Origin: JBGSMF01 sp964651475
GTDB taxonomy: Bacteria; Chloroflexota; Anaerolineae; Fen-1058
DNA: 64,000 nucleotides
NCBI GenBank assembly: GCA_964651475.1
Contig: CAZYXV010000019.1
Coordinates: forward strand, 16,697 to 80,696
Direction: 5' to 3'
The notes under the pieces are model-generated. The model searched no databases. It saw nothing but the letters and a program-made list of their open reading frames with translations, and had not been told where the DNA came from. A program made the position numbers and the translations under genes. This document shows positions 15,901-24,757 of this stretch, one piece after another; positions within the stretch are counted from its first letter, which is position 1; each line of letters begins with the position of its first letter.

Positions 15901-18834
15901 GCCGAGCGCGCGCTGCACTGGCTCCGCGGGCGTCCCCTCCTCCACCGGACCAGGCGCACTGAAAGACGATGGCAGGCGATTTTCAGGCTGGCGTGGCGGC
16001 TGTATCGTCGTCCGCTGCTGGCAAGCGGGTGGATCGCTTCCGCCGGCGTTATCGGGCTGGCGCTGGTGCGCAACCTGTGGCTCTTGGGCGGGGGACGTAT
16101 CCAGCAAACCTGGGCGGCGATTGGCCTGGCGCTGATCACGGGCCTGTACGCTCTTTCGGCGCGGCTGTTCCGGCAGGCGCGCTTTGTATGGATGGCGGCG
16201 GTGCTCGTCTTTGCGCCGTGGACGATCTTGACCAACCTGGGCTGGTTCGTTTTGCACAAGCCCACCACGCCGGGTTTCGCGCTCAGTTGGGTCGTGCTGG
16301 CGTGGGCGCTCTTTTTAGTCGGCCTGCTCGTGCAGCGCGCCACCCGTCCTTCGGCAAGCTCAGGACACCACCGCATCCACACAGGGGCGTATGCCCTGCC
16401 GCTCAGGACCGTGGCGCACGTCTTGCTGCCTCTTTCGCTCTTGTGGGGCATTGCCGACGTGAACACCAGCCGGATAACGTTCGCCCTGGCGATTGGGTTT
16501 TATACGCTGGCGGCCATACTTGATTACGTTGAAAGGGAACCGGATCGGGCGGGGCAGGTTGTAAACCGGACGAAATTCCTTTACCCGGCGTTGGGCCTGA
16601 TTCCCGTGTGGTGCGTTTACGTGTTGCGCTGGCTGCTGCCTGCGGCGCGCCACGAACATTACGGCCTGATGCTCCTGGTGTTTGGCCCGCTCGGAGTAGC
16701 CGCCGGCCAATCCCTCGAACGCTTTATCCTCGCCAGGAAATCGAGCCTTCCAAATGTCCGCCAGCTTGCCGGCGGCTATGCCCTGCCGGCTTATCTCACA
16801 GGCTATATCTCGCTCATCGTCGGCACGATGCTGGTAGCGCACCAGCCAGCGCTCCTGGCGCTGACGCTGCTCTACGATGCGCTGCTCGCGCTGGTTTCCG
16901 CCCGCATCTTCAGGCATCCACTATGGGTCTATCCGGCGGTCGCCCTGACGCCGCTCTCGCTCCTGATCGCGCTGAACCAGGCCGGCGTGGCCGGCAATCG
17001 TCATGGGTGGTGGTTGATCGGGCTGGGCGCGGTGTACCTGGGCCTGACGTGGGCGCTGCGCCGGCTCAAATCAGGCGCGTACAGCACGGCCACGCTGGCA
17101 AGCGGCTTTGCGCTGATTGCTTTAGGCTTGCCGCCCTCGAGCCAGGATAAAGACGGCGCACTGTGGGGCTACGGCGGCGCGGCGCTGCTGTACGCCGTCA
17201 CCGCGTTTTGGCTGCGCCAGCCCTTGCTGTTGACCCCCGCCTGCGCGCTGGCCATCGTGCCTTACGCGATCGTGATTCAACGCTCGCCCCTCGCGCCGGA
17301 CTATTACGGATTGGCGCTGTTTCCCGGCGCAGCGGCGGCGCTGGCGCTGGGTTGGCGGCTCGACGCCGGCTGGCGAGATTTTCCGTGGGGCCATCCGCCT
17401 AAATGGGGATTGGCGCTGGGCGAGCGTTTGCTGAATTGGTGGGCGCTGCCGCTCTACGCGCTGGGCTTTGGCCTGACAGCGGCCAGCCCCTTGTTCACAC
17501 ACTCCCGCGCAGGTCTAACGGCCCTCAACCTGGCGCTGATGATGCCGCTGTTTGGATGGGCTATCTATCGCTTCCGGCTGCGCGGCTGGCTCCTGGCGCT
17601 GGCCGCGGCGGGACACCTGGCCGCGCTGTACTTTCTTAAAGAGTTGGGCTGGTGGCGCTATCCGCCGTATGCCTGGGCCAGATTCTTGCCGGTCACGCTG
17701 GCGGCGGCGGGAGCTGGCATGCTCATCGAATGGCGGCGCGAGGAAGGCTCGCCGCTTCACCCGGCGCGCCTCCTGGCGGGATGGTCGCGCCCGCTGTACG
17801 GCCTGGCGCTGCTCGACGTTATCGTGAGCCAACTGGCAAGCCTGGGCGGCACGAGCGATGGGGCGCTCGTCACCCTGACGCACGCGCTGCTAATCGCCGC
17901 GCTGGCCTCGTTTTGGATATCCGGCTCGCTGCCTTTTCTCAGCACGGCGTTGGGCATTGTAGCATTGCTGCAATGGCTTTTTACCCTGCGCGGCCTAATG
18001 GAAGGATTGCCGGTGGCGCTGGCGCAATTGGCGCTGGCGTATGGATTGGTCGGCTACGGGTTGGCGTTCGCGCGCAAGCGGCCCGGCGCTGCCAGCCCCC
18101 GGCTCTGGATTTGGGAGACGCCCCTGATACAATCGGGCCTGTGGTTATCTTTTGCCATCCTGGTAATCACAGCCATATTTGGCATTGACCTGGTAGGGTG
18201 GACCCTCCGCGCCATGCTTGGTTTTTCTTTCCGAGACATTGTCGAACTAGAAACCGTGCGAATGATAGTTGGCGTGCTGGCCTTGTTAGGGCTGCTCTAC
18301 GTGGGCGCGGCCTTTACGTATCGCCGCGTGCGGCTGGGATACGCGGCGATTGGGATGCTGTTGGCCGCCTGGATCACGCACGCCTTTTACGTCCAGCAGT
18401 GGGATGGCGCGGCGCACGTGCAGTGGTACGCCGTGCCGGCGGGACTGTACCTGGCTGGCGTGGCTTTTGTGGAATGGCAGCGCGGCAACAAGACCTTTTC
18501 TCGGTGGCTCGATTACGCGGCGCTGGCGTTGATGATGAGCTCGCTCTTTTGGCAGACGCTGCTCTTTGGCTGGCGCTACGCCCTCATGCTGGGCGCGGAG
18601 GGCTTTGCGTCTTTTTGGTGGGGCAGCGCCCGGCGGCTGCGCCGCTTTCTATACGCCGGCATGCTGGGCGTGGTGCTGGCGACTGTGGCGCAATTGATCA
18701 ACTCGCTGCAATCCATCAACCAATGGATCGTCTTTGGGCTGATTGGACTGCTGGCGATTGCGGCCGCCGTGCTGATCGAGCGCAAGCTGGAAGAAATCAA
18801 GGCGTGGCTAGAAGTGTTGGAGACGTGGGAGTGA
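12955..18834 (+). CDS. Giant polytopic membrane protein with N-terminal zinc ribbon, unknown function
   Basis: 1959 residues, start supported by GAGGAG just upstream. It opens with a zinc-ribbon-like CPAC...CPQC. Two copies of a short soluble module follow, each ending in the same helix words (RELEINLGLRLP near residue 73, EHLEINLGLRPA near 191). A Pro/Ala-rich linker (about 195-225) leads into about 1700 residues of almost continuous membrane helices, by eye more than fifty. I do not recognise a named family with confidence; it resembles DUF2157/DUF2339-type multipass proteins in style. Residues near 1131 (RPSASSGHH) are encoded by an in-frame REP word. The PrsW gene begins 4 bases after the stop, so an envelope-related operon is likely. 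Confidence 0.8.
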   Translation: MHCPACDQPDFDPTAPCPQCQFSGDPALVEELAHVDWVLDQIGGWPVFNEADRQSIRQHYAARQRELEINLGLRLPPFTDEQAAAAWPELVQREALLQYLAEWLEEGSLQPPAAQTLVEQVKRQIKDLLEQLEGRARPALHQTDFGRLDLIRFLLEAVDHLSQKDGFATPEAHALVRSRLEAQQEHLEINLGLRPAPAPEPQPAPPEPEPAPPAPPPAPPAAPPLPFRDRLLRTLLSVRTLQALLFLGIFLTFSAALSFVAWGWRDFSAPLRVAIPTGFTALFFAMGWYVRTRTPLYRSGIALSAIASLLIPIDFYTLYANLNISADYGPSFWLLTSLACLAAYIVTTLIIQNPLFGYLVGVAAGSTVLALIQVAHQALGFSLDWRTAGLSALALCFTVLSARRSSPRLPRVFADPLRALALLAMGVLMPLSFGWRYIGRSAYDTLHYAMTINWWVGGFIFGWGAVYHRSRSLGILAAMTLPIATYMAQAALFDWREINPAWHAFGWACLVPLYFVVGHRLLARKEDTVLYGHGRTATGWGAALLIAAALWSLTEFSSGAAAACSHAVLAGSVVLATRLWRRPAYLYGASLLSFSALTFALTELNLNLSQLTPGWAALAIAHMLIAIRLRDASAQGQAGAPSFFATPLVTAAYALAALAIAQALAPYDGDSVAYVLGNWLGLAAWGAWLAHTGQPGFAASPPSRSTFFSRVLYDFRRSRFHWFTALPLPVWLWVLFSNRGPLDSSFPIALAVLAWGLGALSYRLERVESAYGLPWYLMELLVSIAAPLAAWLVAPEGFTPALCLLAVGLLYFADAAANRQTIELLPGGLVTAWGLERLLDKLRVSFDATTLILALLVAAYILGALWIERKKSPVFTHRFLIPLYLSAHLISLAVLWRIYVHPINDVLRDIAWTDEMRAWGAAGQIVLGIVYGLYAWGIYKEHWAHAAAWLLMGGGGFVAIAYSQGRGSSAAKGALAVIAFILAERALHWLRGRPLLHRTRRTERRWQAIFRLAWRLYRRPLLASGWIASAGVIGLALVRNLWLLGGGRIQQTWAAIGLALITGLYALSARLFRQARFVWMAAVLVFAPWTILTNLGWFVLHKPTTPGFALSWVVLAWALFLVGLLVQRATRPSASSGHHRIHTGAYALPLRTVAHVLLPLSLLWGIADVNTSRITFALAIGFYTLAAILDYVEREPDRAGQVVNRTKFLYPALGLIPVWCVYVLRWLLPAARHEHYGLMLLVFGPLGVAAGQSLERFILARKSSLPNVRQLAGGYALPAYLTGYISLIVGTMLVAHQPALLALTLLYDALLALVSARIFRHPLWVYPAVALTPLSLLIALNQAGVAGNRHGWWLIGLGAVYLGLTWALRRLKSGAYSTATLASGFALIALGLPPSSQDKDGALWGYGGAALLYAVTAFWLRQPLLLTPACALAIVPYAIVIQRSPLAPDYYGLALFPGAAAALALGWRLDAGWRDFPWGHPPKWGLALGERLLNWWALPLYALGFGLTAASPLFTHSRAGLTALNLALMMPLFGWAIYRFRLRGWLLALAAAGHLAALYFLKELGWWRYPPYAWARFLPVTLAAAGAGMLIEWRREEGSPLHPARLLAGWSRPLYGLALLDVIVSQLASLGGTSDGALVTLTHALLIAALASFWISGSLPFLSTALGIVALLQWLFTLRGLMEGLPVALAQLALAYGLVGYGLAFARKRPGAASPRLWIWETPLIQSGLWLSFAILVITAIFGIDLVGWTLRAMLGFSFRDIVELETVRMIVGVLALLGLLYVGAAFTYRRVRLGYAAIGMLLAAWITHAFYVQQWDGAAHVQWYAVPAGLYLAGVAFVEWQRGNKTFSRWLDYAALALMMSSLFWQTLLFGWRYALMLGAEGFASFWWGSARRLRRFLYAGMLGVVLATVAQLINSLQSINQWIVFGLIGLLAIAAAVLIERKLEEIKAWLEVLETWE
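16346..16366. repeat. REP-like word inside the giant membrane protein gene
   Basis: GTCCTTCGGCAAGCTCAGG followed by AC, in frame as RPSASSGH. Same word family as 9876-9898 and 43790-43810. Confidence 0.7.
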
Positions 18835-18838
18835 GGCG

Positions 18839-20152
18839 ATGAAAATGGCAAACGGCCCCATGCCAACCTGGTTGAAGCAAGCGATTTTGGGCGCCGCTTT
18901 GCTCCTGGCGCTGCCGGGGCTGCCGGCGCTGGTGGGAACGTGCTGCGTGGCGTTGATGCTGGCGGCGGACGGGAGCCGCGAAGCGCCGAGTGTGGGCGTG
19001 GCCAGCCTGACGTTTGCGGCCGTGACGCTTGGAGCGGGCGGCGCGGTGGGCTGGCACGCGTTGCGCTCGCTGCGCGGCAAACCCTCCAGGCTGCTGCGCC
19101 TGCCGCCCGCCTGGGCACTGGCCGGGCTGTTCGGATTTTTCGTGGCCGTGGGGCTGCTTGTTTCCAGCGCCAACCTTGCCCCCGGATTCTTTTTCCCGCC
19201 CATCTTGTTGGTGGCCGCCAGCCTGCCGCCGCTGCTGGCCGTCTCGTGGTTTACCCCCATGCAGTCGCGGGGGTTCACACGCATGGAGGCAGATGGACTC
19301 ACCTGGCGGCGCGGCGTGGTGGCTTTTGCCGGCGGCGCCACGGTCAGCGTGGCGATTGCGCTCGTGCTGGAAACACTGCTGCCCGTGATCTTTATGGCGC
19401 TGATTTCCAACTTGTACGGCGCCGTCACCAAGAGCGTGCAGGTCCTGTTCGACGCGCTGGCCGGCCAGGAAATCGCCTCGGCCATCACCAGCCGCGGCTT
19501 TATATACGTTTTCGTGCAAATCGCCGTCGTCGCGCCGATGGCGGAAGAACTGGCCAAGCCGCTGGTCACGCTGCCGCTGGTGGGCCGCCTTTCGCGCCGA
19601 GACGCCTTTCTGGCGGCGGCCATGGCCGGGGCCGGATTTGCCGCGCTGGAAAATGTGATTTATGCCGGGCTGGGGTTCTATTTCTGGGCCGGCATCTTGA
19701 TCGTGCGGGCGGTGGGCGGCGCGATTCACCCGCTGGGCGCGGGGCTGGTGGGCCTGGGCTGGCGCGACGTTTTGAGGGGCGAGCCGCGCGCCTGGCCCAG
19801 GTGGCTGGTCCGCTTTGGCGCGGCGGCCGGCATGCACGCGCTGTGGAACGGCGGCTCGCTGCTGGTCATCACGCTGGCCGGGGCGCGTTTTTTTGGCGAG
19901 CTGCCCCCCGAGATTGACGTGCTGGGGCTGTCGGCGGCGGGGACGACGCTGGCGTTACTGATCGTGCTGGGACTGGCCGCCCTGTGGATGGGGCGCGCCA
20001 TCGCGCAGCGCTCCATGGCCGCCGCCCCCGAGCTTGCACCTACAGACATTGAATTTACGCTTTCGGATCGGGCCGCGGCGATTTGGGCGCTGGCCTGCCT
20101 GGCGGCGATTGTGCCGGCGGGAATCGCCGGCTTGCAGTTGTTGATGCGCTAA
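18839..20152 (+). CDS. PrsW-family intramembrane metalloprotease
   Basis: 437 residues, about ten membrane segments. The PrsW motifs are present in order: APMAEELAKP (EE pair), GFAALENVIYA (ExxxY), RAVGGAIHPLGAGLVGLG (His) and GMHALWNGGS (His). Known: PrsW enzymes perform site-1 cleavage of membrane anti-sigma factors or similar substrates. The gene starts 4 bases after the 1959-aa gene and ends 2 bases before the next, so all three are co-transcribed. The likely substrate is unknown; no anti-sigma factor is visible nearby. The N-terminal half (residues 1-200) has extra membrane segments beyond the core. Confidence 0.88.
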   Translation: MKMANGPMPTWLKQAILGAALLLALPGLPALVGTCCVALMLAADGSREAPSVGVASLTFAAVTLGAGGAVGWHALRSLRGKPSRLLRLPPAWALAGLFGFFVAVGLLVSSANLAPGFFFPPILLVAASLPPLLAVSWFTPMQSRGFTRMEADGLTWRRGVVAFAGGATVSVAIALVLETLLPVIFMALISNLYGAVTKSVQVLFDALAGQEIASAITSRGFIYVFVQIAVVAPMAEELAKPLVTLPLVGRLSRRDAFLAAAMAGAGFAALENVIYAGLGFYFWAGILIVRAVGGAIHPLGAGLVGLGWRDVLRGEPRAWPRWLVRFGAAAGMHALWNGGSLLVITLAGARFFGELPPEIDVLGLSAAGTTLALLIVLGLAALWMGRAIAQRSMAAAPELAPTDIEFTLSDRAAAIWALACLAAIVPAGIAGLQLLMR

Positions 20153-20154
20153 AG

Positions 20155-20709
20155 ATGAAGCAGTTAGCTAGTTTTCTCAAGCGACCCAACTTTTGGATAG
20201 CGGCCATTCTAATCGTGGCCAATCTCTATGCCTGGGGAAAAATGCTGTCATCCAGGGCAGCGGCTTATACCGTCGAGCCGATCCGCGACCCCGAGATCGA
20301 GACGCTGCTGGAATACATTCGTTCCGGCGACCATTCAGGCGAAAGCTGGCAGGTCACGCTCACCCAGTTGGAAGCCGAGCAAACCATCACGTGGTACCTG
20401 GAACGCTACCCACAAATTCCTTTCGAGTCTCCCCGCGTGCGCATCACGCCGGATTACGTGGGGGGCGAAGGCGACGCCACGCTGGCCGGGCTGCGTGTGC
20501 ACGTGGGCGGCAAGGCGCGCATCACGCTGGCGAACGGCCTGCCGGTGGTCAACATCCTCGAATTGAGCATCCCCCTCCCCGGCCCCATCCGCCAGGCCAT
20601 CGAAGACGAAATCCAGACACAATTGCAGCGCGCCGAGCTGCTGCCGGTGCGCTTTATCTCGGCGGAATGGTTCGACGGCCAGGTGATCGTAAAGGGAACG
20701 ATACGCTGA
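20155..20709 (+). CDS. Small membrane-anchored protein, unknown
   Basis: 184 residues from ATG 20155. One N-terminal membrane helix (NFWIAAILIVANLYAW), then an extracytoplasmic alpha/beta domain with ITWYLERYPQIPFESPRVRI and VHVGGKARITLANGLPVVNI. This resembles lipid-binding-like beta folds sometimes annotated as hypothetical in Chloroflexota. No catalytic motif is seen. It lies 2 bases after the PrsW stop, so it belongs to the same operon as the giant membrane protein and could be a partner or regulator of the protease. Confidence 0.75.
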   Translation: MKQLASFLKRPNFWIAAILIVANLYAWGKMLSSRAAAYTVEPIRDPEIETLLEYIRSGDHSGESWQVTLTQLEAEQTITWYLERYPQIPFESPRVRITPDYVGGEGDATLAGLRVHVGGKARITLANGLPVVNILELSIPLPGPIRQAIEDEIQTQLQRAELLPVRFISAEWFDGQVIVKGTIR

Positions 20710-20714
20710 CTGTC

Positions 20715-22466
20715 TTACCTTCCCGGAAGCTCTGAGCTTCCGGGAAGGTTTGCGCCGATTTCGCTCTGCAAGATGCAGCGCAATATGCGGCGCAAGATGG
20801 CCACGGCGCAGGCATACGAAGCATCCATCCCAAAATACAACAGGCTCTTGGAAAGCAGCTCTTGCCGGCGGCTGTAGGGCGTATCCGACGCATAGTGCAA
20901 AAAGCCAATGTCGTAGCGCGCCAGCAAAAACAGGTTGACGATCTCGTTGACGGGATGGCGCTTGGGCGCCAGGTCCTCGTACACCGCGCTGAGATAAGGC
21001 CCGGCCTCCATCTCGATATCGGTATAGCCCTCGCTATAGAACACGTGCATAAACTCGCGGTTTTGCAGGAACGTGCCGCGCACGGTGACGGCCTTTTGAT
21101 TGTCGAACACAGTGCCGTAGCGCAAATACGGCGCGACGTCGTCGGCGGCAAAGCAATTGCGGAACAGGTACGTGTTTTGCGAGTGCTGGTCGTACGCCAC
21201 GTTGGGAATCATCACGTCGCCCACGCGCCCGTTGAGCGTGGCTGCCTTGCCCATCACGTACACCCCCGCCAGCTCCGAGGCAAAAGAAGCCACCTCGGTG
21301 AGAATGTTGTACGCCGCCGCGCCCAACGGATAATCAATGTTGACAATCACGGCGCGGCTGTCTTGCAGGCGCTCTAGGCCGGGCATGTGCAAGCGCGCGT
21401 CAAAGCGGGCCGGGTCGAGCCGGTTCAACTCGATCACCTGGGCATCCACATCCAGGTACGATTGCGCGCCGGCGTACCACACGCCGTGCTCGCGCTCAAA
21501 CTCCAGGCAGGCGCGTAGTTCGTCCTGGCGGCCGGGCCGGCGCAAGTGCTGGCGCAGCAAGTAATAGAGCAGGTTATCCAGGCGGCCCGGCGCGCCTTCG
21601 CTCTGCGCCGCACTGACCTCGGCGCGCAGGTTTTCGGGGTCGTGCTCGTCCAGCGCGGCGATCAGATCGTCCTGCCGCTGGCGAGCGTATCCCACCAGCA
21701 AATTCACCAGGCTGTGAGGGTTGCTGGAAACAAAATACACAGGCCGTTCGCACACGTCCACGCCGGGCGCCTGATCCAGCACGGCGTCCCACCAGCCGCG
21801 CGTGGCCTTGCGGTAATCGTTGGCCGAGCCGGCCAGCAGGCGCACCGCCATACGCTTGGGCGCGCGGGCAATGGCGCGCAAGGTGTCCCACAACGCCTCT
21901 TTCCACAGCGCCGCCAGCCGCGCAAAATCGCGCTCAGAAAGCCCCAACTCGTTTCTCACCAGCACGTGATCCTCGGCAGTGAGCGCGGCCTTTTCCAGGG
22001 TGGCCCTGGCCTGAGAATTGACCAGGCGCGTGTGCAGCTTGTTCCACTCGATTTCAAACGTGACCAGTTGCGGAATCAGATCGTCAATATCCGACACGCT
22101 GGCAATGTACGCCGCCAGCCGGTCTTGCCCATCAAAGAACATCCGGCGGCGGCGGGCCGGCGAGGCCGCCGCTTGCCACTGTTCCACGTCGGCGTAACCG
22201 CGCCGTGCAAACACCTCGCGCGATTGCCCCAGCAGCACCAGCCGCGTTTGAGCCAGGCAAGCCGGCAAACGCTGCACAACATAGATGAACGCGCCAACGT
22301 CCGGCTCGGGTTCGTCCGCCCCGGCGTGCAAGCTGGAATTCATCGAGCGGTGCGTTTCTTCCAGGCTGCGCACCTGTACCTCGCCGCTGGAGCGCAGCAG
22401 CGAATAGTAAGTGCGGATATACAGGTCAATCGAATCGCTGGTTGGCGAAGGCACGCGACGGTCCAT
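20715..22466 (-). CDS. Uncharacterised 583-aa protein with phosphorylase-like C-terminal region
   Basis: 583 residues, no signal peptide or membrane helix; cytoplasmic. The N-terminal 300 residues are helical (DLYIRTYYSLLRSSGEVQVRSLEE). The C-terminal part has MGKAATLNGRVGDVMIP and YTDIEMEAGPYLSAVYE. The latter recalls the E-M-E ribose-binding signature of nucleoside phosphorylases/AMP nucleosidases, so a nucleotide-processing role is possible but unproven. The last residues (PGSSELPGR) and the stop are encoded by a REP palindrome (20717-20749), so the tail was probably replaced when the repeat landed. It converges on the small anchored-protein gene. Confidence 0.7.
   Translation of the reverse strand: MDRRVPSPTSDSIDLYIRTYYSLLRSSGEVQVRSLEETHRSMNSSLHAGADEPEPDVGAFIYVVQRLPACLAQTRLVLLGQSREVFARRGYADVEQWQAAASPARRRRMFFDGQDRLAAYIASVSDIDDLIPQLVTFEIEWNKLHTRLVNSQARATLEKAALTAEDHVLVRNELGLSERDFARLAALWKEALWDTLRAIARAPKRMAVRLLAGSANDYRKATRGWWDAVLDQAPGVDVCERPVYFVSSNPHSLVNLLVGYARQRQDDLIAALDEHDPENLRAEVSAAQSEGAPGRLDNLLYYLLRQHLRRPGRQDELRACLEFEREHGVWYAGAQSYLDVDAQVIELNRLDPARFDARLHMPGLERLQDSRAVIVNIDYPLGAAAYNILTEVASFASELAGVYVMGKAATLNGRVGDVMIPNVAYDQHSQNTYLFRNCFAADDVAPYLRYGTVFDNQKAVTVRGTFLQNREFMHVFYSEGYTDIEMEAGPYLSAVYEDLAPKRHPVNEIVNLFLLARYDIGFLHYASDTPYSRRQELLSKSLLYFGMDASYACAVAILRRILRCILQSEIGANLPGSSELPGR
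20717..20749. repeat. 33-nt REP-like palindrome, copy 2
   Basis: ACCTTCCCGGAAGCTC, T, then the exact complement. It differs from 12845-12877 by a compensated base pair. It overlaps the 3' end of the 583-aa gene. Confidence 0.75.
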
Positions 22467-22529
22467 AAGCCCTCCTGTTGATTGTGTTTTATTCTACCAC
22501 GTATTGCGCGGCGCGTAATTCCATAGCAC

Positions 22530-22597
22530 ACAGCACGTTTGACGTTTCACGCCTGACGTTTGACATTTCACGCTTTACGTTTTGGGCTTTACGTTCT
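22530..22597. repeat. Degenerate ACGTTTGACGTTTCACG walk repeat
   Basis: A run of 8-10-bp variants (ACGTTTGACGTTTCACG, CTGACGTTTGACATTTCACG, CTTTACGTTTTGGG). It lies directly upstream of the PBP gene and supplies its probable -35 region. Similar runs occur at 1319-1425 and 47232-47300. Confidence 0.65.
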
Positions 22598-22602
22598 ATA
22601 AT
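22574..22602 (+). promoter_or_regulatory. Promoter of the PBP gene, probably leaderless
   Basis: TTTACG (22574-22579), 17-bp spacer, perfect TATAAT (22597-22602), then only 7 bases before ATG 22610. Transcription should start at or next to the ATG, so no Shine-Dalgarno can be used. Confidence 0.6.
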
Positions 22603-22609
22603 CACCCCT

Positions 22610-24757
22610 ATGAAACACCTGAGCCAATTCATTCTAATTTTGCTTGTCGCTTTGACGTTAGCCGGCTGCGGCGGGCCGCCGCCCACTCCCACCTCTACGC
22701 CCACCGCCCCCCCGCCGCCCACTCTCACACCCTCGCCCACGCCGCTGCCCCGCCCGGAAAATACGGTGGGACAATTTTTTTCGGCGTGGCAATTGAGCGA
22801 TTACACCACCATGTACCGGCTGCTTTCGCTCGACGCGCGGCAGGCCGTTTCCGAAGCCAGTTTTACCGAGCAATATCGCCAGGCGCAAAGCGCGGCCACC
22901 GTTACCGAGATTCGCACCACGCTGCGCTCTACGCTCCAGCGCGAGCGCACGGCCAACGCGGGCTTTGTGGTCGAATGGGACACGGCGCTGGTAGGCACGC
23001 TGCGCGCCGAGAGCACAATGACGCTGACTTTTTCCGGCGGGCAATGGAACATTGACTGGACGCCGGATTTGATCTGGCCGGGGTTGGACGGCGGCAACCT
23101 CATGCAAATGACGTGGAGCATTCCGCGCCGGGCAAACATTTACGACCGCGACGGGCGCGGGCTGGCCATTGAAGGCAAGCGCGTAATCGTGGGCATCATC
23201 CCCGGCGAGATGGCCGACGAAGAGACGACGCTGGCCACACTGGGTACGATTGTGGGCGTCTCGCCCGAAGAACTCAAGGCGCGCTATAGCGGCTCGCAGC
23301 CCAACTGGTTCGTGCCGGTCGCCGAAATTTCCGGCGAGGTGAGCACGGCCAACTATCCCACGCTCAGCGCCTTGCCGGGCGTCAGTCTGCGCGAAAAGAA
23401 CGTGCGCGTCTATCGCCCCGACGGGCTGGCGGCGCACACCATCGGCTACGTGGGCGTGATCCCACAGGCGGGGGCAGATATTTACCGCGCGCGGGGCTAC
23501 CGGGGCGACGAATGGGTGGGATTGACCGGCCTGGAGCAATGGGGCGAGCCATATCTGGCCGGCGCGCACGGCGGGCAGTTGGACATTATCACGCCGCAAG
23601 GCCAGGTGGTGACGACGTTAGTGCAGCGCCAGCCGGTGCTTTCCCGGCCCATCTACACCACGCTCAAACGCGATTTCCAGGAAAAGGTCGAAGACATCTT
23701 GGGCGAGCGGCACGGCGTGATTATCGCCATGGACCCCAACAACGGCCAGATTTTGGCCATCGCCAGCCATCCCGGCTTTGACCCCAACGAAATCGTCAGC
23801 CCGTCCACGGTCGAGGTCGCGCAGCCGCTCACACCCACCGAAAAATCCTATGTCAACCGCGCCACGCTGGGGCACTATCACCCCGGCTCGACCTTCAAGC
23901 CGATTGTGATGGCGGCCGCGTTGGAATCGGGACTGTTCACGCCGCTATCTATTTTTAACGATCCCGGCTTTTGGGACGGGCTTGGGCCGGGTTTTCGCAA
24001 ATACTGCTGGCTGAGGGAAGGGCACGGGACGATTGACCTGGTGACGGCGCTTTCGGCCTCGTGCAATGTGACGTTTTACCAGGTGGGTTATGCCATCAAC
24101 GACAAGGATATCAATATCCTGCCGGAATTTGCCCGGCAATTTGGACTGGGCAAACCCACCGGCATTGACGTTTTGGACGAAAACTCGGGCGTGATTCCCG
24201 ATATCAATTGGAAAAAAGAAACGCGCGGCGAGCCGTGGTACGCCGGCGACGCGGTGAACATGAGCATCGGTCAGGGCGACGTGGACGTGACGCCGCTGCA
24301 AATGGCCGTGATGTACAGCGCGATTGCCAACGGCGGCACACTGTACAAGCCGCAACTGGCGCTCAAAATCGGCAGCCCGGACATGGGGCCGGAAGAAATC
24401 GTCCAGCCCCAGGTCACCGGCCAGTTGCCGGTCAGCGCGGAAAACCTGGCGGCGATACGGCAAGGACTGCGCTGGGTGGTGGCGGGGGCGCGCGGCACGG
24501 CGCGGCACATTTTTATCGGCATGCCGGTGGCGGTGGCCGGCAAGACCGGCACCGCCGAAACGGCCACCGAAAAGCCGGACGCCTGGTTCGCGGCGTATGC
24601 GCCTTCGGACGCGCCCGAGCTGACGGTGGTGGTGCTGATCGAAAACTCGGGGCAGGGCAGCGGGGTGGCCGCGCCGATTGCGCGCCAGGTATTCGAAGCT
24701 TACTACGGCTACGCCCTCACGCCGCTGCCGCCTATAGTAGAAGAGCCGGGCGATTGA
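22610..24757 (+). CDS. Class B penicillin-binding lipoprotein with NTF2-like (MecA-N) domain
   Basis: 715 residues from ATG 22610. Signal with lipobox LAGC, Pro/Thr linker (PPTPTSTPTAPPPPTLTP), an NTF2-like domain (about 60-155; TVGQFFSAWQLSDYTTMYRLL), a dimerisation domain (RRANIYDRDGRGLA) and the transpeptidase domain. The three active-site motifs are PGSTFKP, ASCN and AGKTGTAET. Known: enzymes of this type cross-link peptidoglycan, and MecA-N relatives can show low beta-lactam affinity. Upstream in-frame codons back to 22478 run through a simple repeat and are unlikely to be coding. Monocistronic by context; a tandem-repeat tract follows the stop. Confidence 0.9.
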   Translation: MKHLSQFILILLVALTLAGCGGPPPTPTSTPTAPPPPTLTPSPTPLPRPENTVGQFFSAWQLSDYTTMYRLLSLDARQAVSEASFTEQYRQAQSAATVTEIRTTLRSTLQRERTANAGFVVEWDTALVGTLRAESTMTLTFSGGQWNIDWTPDLIWPGLDGGNLMQMTWSIPRRANIYDRDGRGLAIEGKRVIVGIIPGEMADEETTLATLGTIVGVSPEELKARYSGSQPNWFVPVAEISGEVSTANYPTLSALPGVSLREKNVRVYRPDGLAAHTIGYVGVIPQAGADIYRARGYRGDEWVGLTGLEQWGEPYLAGAHGGQLDIITPQGQVVTTLVQRQPVLSRPIYTTLKRDFQEKVEDILGERHGVIIAMDPNNGQILAIASHPGFDPNEIVSPSTVEVAQPLTPTEKSYVNRATLGHYHPGSTFKPIVMAAALESGLFTPLSIFNDPGFWDGLGPGFRKYCWLREGHGTIDLVTALSASCNVTFYQVGYAINDKDINILPEFARQFGLGKPTGIDVLDENSGVIPDINWKKETRGEPWYAGDAVNMSIGQGDVDVTPLQMAVMYSAIANGGTLYKPQLALKIGSPDMGPEEIVQPQVTGQLPVSAENLAAIRQGLRWVVAGARGTARHIFIGMPVAVAGKTGTAETATEKPDAWFAAYAPSDAPELTVVVLIENSGQGSGVAAPIARQVFEAYYGYALTPLPPIVEEPGD

